From: Spirochaetales bacterium
GTDB taxonomy: Bacteria > Spirochaetota > Spirochaetia > Sphaerochaetales > Sphaerochaetaceae
NCBI GenBank assembly: GCA_017632495.1
Contig: JAGBRG010000096.1
Coordinates: 1-6,221 of the forward strand
DNA length: 6,221 nucleotides
Reading direction: 5' to 3'
Shown here: in pieces, positions 5,443 to 6,221 of the stretch
Numbering within the stretch: the stretch's first letter is position 1
How the letters are laid out: every line of letters starts with the position of its first letter
Position numbers and translations under genes: made by a program
Notes under the pieces: generated by a model
The model's input: only the letters and a program-made list of their open reading frames with translations
Databases searched by the model: none
Told to the model about the DNA's origin: nothing

Positions 5443-6221
5443 CGTTATCCTTTGTCTTGTCGCCTACGTGCAGCAGCTTCTGGATGAAGTCTGTGGATTT
5501 TCTTTCAATGACGCTTATTATCACATCGCCCTGTTCAATGACATAAAGGCCGCCCGGGATGAGAGTTTTGCCGTCTTTCTTCGTAACTCCTGCAATGATG
5601 CCCTTGCCCCTCATATCAATGTCCTTGAGTGCAGATCCGATTATCGGGTTGTCCTCTGCAATCTCGAATTCAAAGGCCTCGATCTGTCCGTCGAAGAGCG
5701 AGTGGATGCTGGAGACGTTCTGTCCATGCATGAAGCGCATCAGGGAATCGACCGTGACGTCCTGGGTGGAGATGATGCTGTCAATGTTCAAATGGCTTGC
5801 CATTCGCACATAGTTCGGGTTCTGGTTGACCAAGGCAATGCTGGTCTTGATTCCGAAGTGCTTGGCATAGCTTGCGGTGATGATGTTCAGCTCGTCATTG
5901 TATGTGAGACACAGAATCAGGTCGTAGCCTCCGAGGTTCTCCTCCTCGAACACTGTCTCGTTGGTGATGTCGGCGTTCAGAATAAGCACATCCGGATAGA
6001 GAGTTGCCATTTTCTCGCAGACTTCCTTGTCCATATCAATCAGAACAATGTCCTTGTGCTGGTACTGCGGAATCGCCTTTAGAAGGAAGTCCGCAACCTG
6101 TGTGGCTCCGACAATCACAATCCTCTTTGCCTTCATCGATTTTCTTCCGACGGAGGAGAGGATGCTGTCTACGCTTTCCTCACGCGCTGCCAGACTGAGC
6201 GTGTCGCCGACTCTGACGATG
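5432..6221 (-). CDS. trkA: Trk system regulatory subunit TrkA, C-terminal half (5' end outside window)
   Basis: The last 262 residues of a cytoplasmic gating protein of K+ uptake. The frame is open to the window edge, so the start lies to the right; TrkA is normally about 450 residues with two RCK units. Residues 1-28 (VRVGDTLSLAAREESVDSIL) look like the end of the first RCK_C domain. They resemble the end of the second one, QGDVIISVIERKSTDFIQKL. The second RCK_N domain starts at about 30 (AKRIVIVGATQVADFLL), with acidic D62 ending the second strand, then NADITNETVF and YDLILCLTYNDELN. The second RCK_C domain covers about 171-250. The Rossmann glycine loop is GATQVA rather than GxGxxG. The ATG at 6136 has a weak GGAAG upstream but sits at the usual domain junction, so I take it as internal. 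It overlaps trkH by 11 nt, which implies a trkA-trkH operon. Confidence 0.93.
   Translation of the reverse strand, partial: IVRVGDTLSLAAREESVDSILSSVGRKSMKAKRIVIVGATQVADFLLKAIPQYQHKDIVLIDMDKEVCEKMATLYPDVLILNADITNETVFEEENLGGYDLILCLTYNDELNIITASYAKHFGIKTSIALVNQNPNYVRMASHLNIDSIISTQDVTVDSLMRFMHGQNVSSIHSLFDGQIEAFEFEIAEDNPIIGSALKDIDMRGKGIIAGVTKKDGKTLIPGGLYVIEQGDVIISVIERKSTDFIQKLLHVGDKTKDNDES
5448..5451 (-). promoter_or_regulatory. Ribosome binding site of trkH, inside trkA
   Basis: On the minus strand AGGA (within AAAGGAT) lies 5 nt before the trkH ATG (5442-5440) and within the last codons of trkA. It supports this ATG over later ones and fits translational coupling of the two Trk genes. Confidence 0.55.

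Noticed and set aside
5405..6082. A 225-codon open frame on the + strand opposite trkA
   Set aside because: It lies wholly antisense to a clear TrkA domain, its translation is low-complexity in style with no recognisable fold, and I see no good ribosome site. It is explained by the codon pattern of trkA.
6134..6160. ATG at 6136 as a true start of a short single-RCK protein
   Set aside because: There is a weak GGAAG upstream, but the frame stays open with RCK_C-like residues to the window edge, so an internal methionine at the domain junction is the simpler reading.
1..6221. tRNA, rRNA, riboswitch, CRISPR array, insertion sequence or att site
   Set aside because: The window is filled by six genes with gaps of at most 11 bp; I saw no repeat array, no transposase-like protein and no structured RNA region.

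Overview
The window is almost entirely coding and comes from a diderm (outer-membrane-bearing) bacterium. This follows from a TolC-type outer-membrane channel gene sitting in one operon with a periplasmic adaptor. Base composition is roughly balanced. The split ATPase and permease genes, the style of the adaptor (polybasic N-terminus, glycine-rich C-terminus) and the Trk proteins remind me of a spirochaete such as the Treponema/Sphaerochaeta group. That is an impression from protein style, not a search result, and I hold it at about even odds.

Left block, + strand, 1-3964: four tightly packed genes encode a complete MacAB-TolC-like tripartite efflux pump. They are the 3' part of a TolC-family outer-membrane factor (start lies left of the window), a membrane-fusion (adaptor) protein, an ABC ATPase and a MacB/FtsX-type permease. 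Gaps between them are 8, 4 and 1 bp. Ribosome binding sites lie inside the preceding gene's end, so one translationally coupled transcript is expected, with its promoter left of the window. The ATPase-permease pair would act as a mechanotransmission pump in the inner membrane, with the adaptor bridging to the TolC channel. The substrate (macrolide, peptide, siderophore, lipid or other) cannot be read from the sequence.

Right block, - strand, 3976-6221: trkA (only its C-terminal half is in the window) followed by trkH, overlapping by 11 nt. Together they form a Trk potassium-uptake system: TrkH is the membrane K+ pore and TrkA is the cytoplasmic nucleotide-binding gating ring.

The two blocks converge tail to tail with only 11 bp between stop codons, and I see no convincing terminator there. 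There is no noncoding stretch longer than 11 bp, and I see no RNA gene, mobile element, CRISPR array or att site. I found no convincing undescribed system. The points most worth checking are the short adaptor hairpin lacking a well-placed TolC-docking motif, the degenerate nucleotide-binding loop in the second TrkA domain, and the substitutions around the TrkH selectivity filter.
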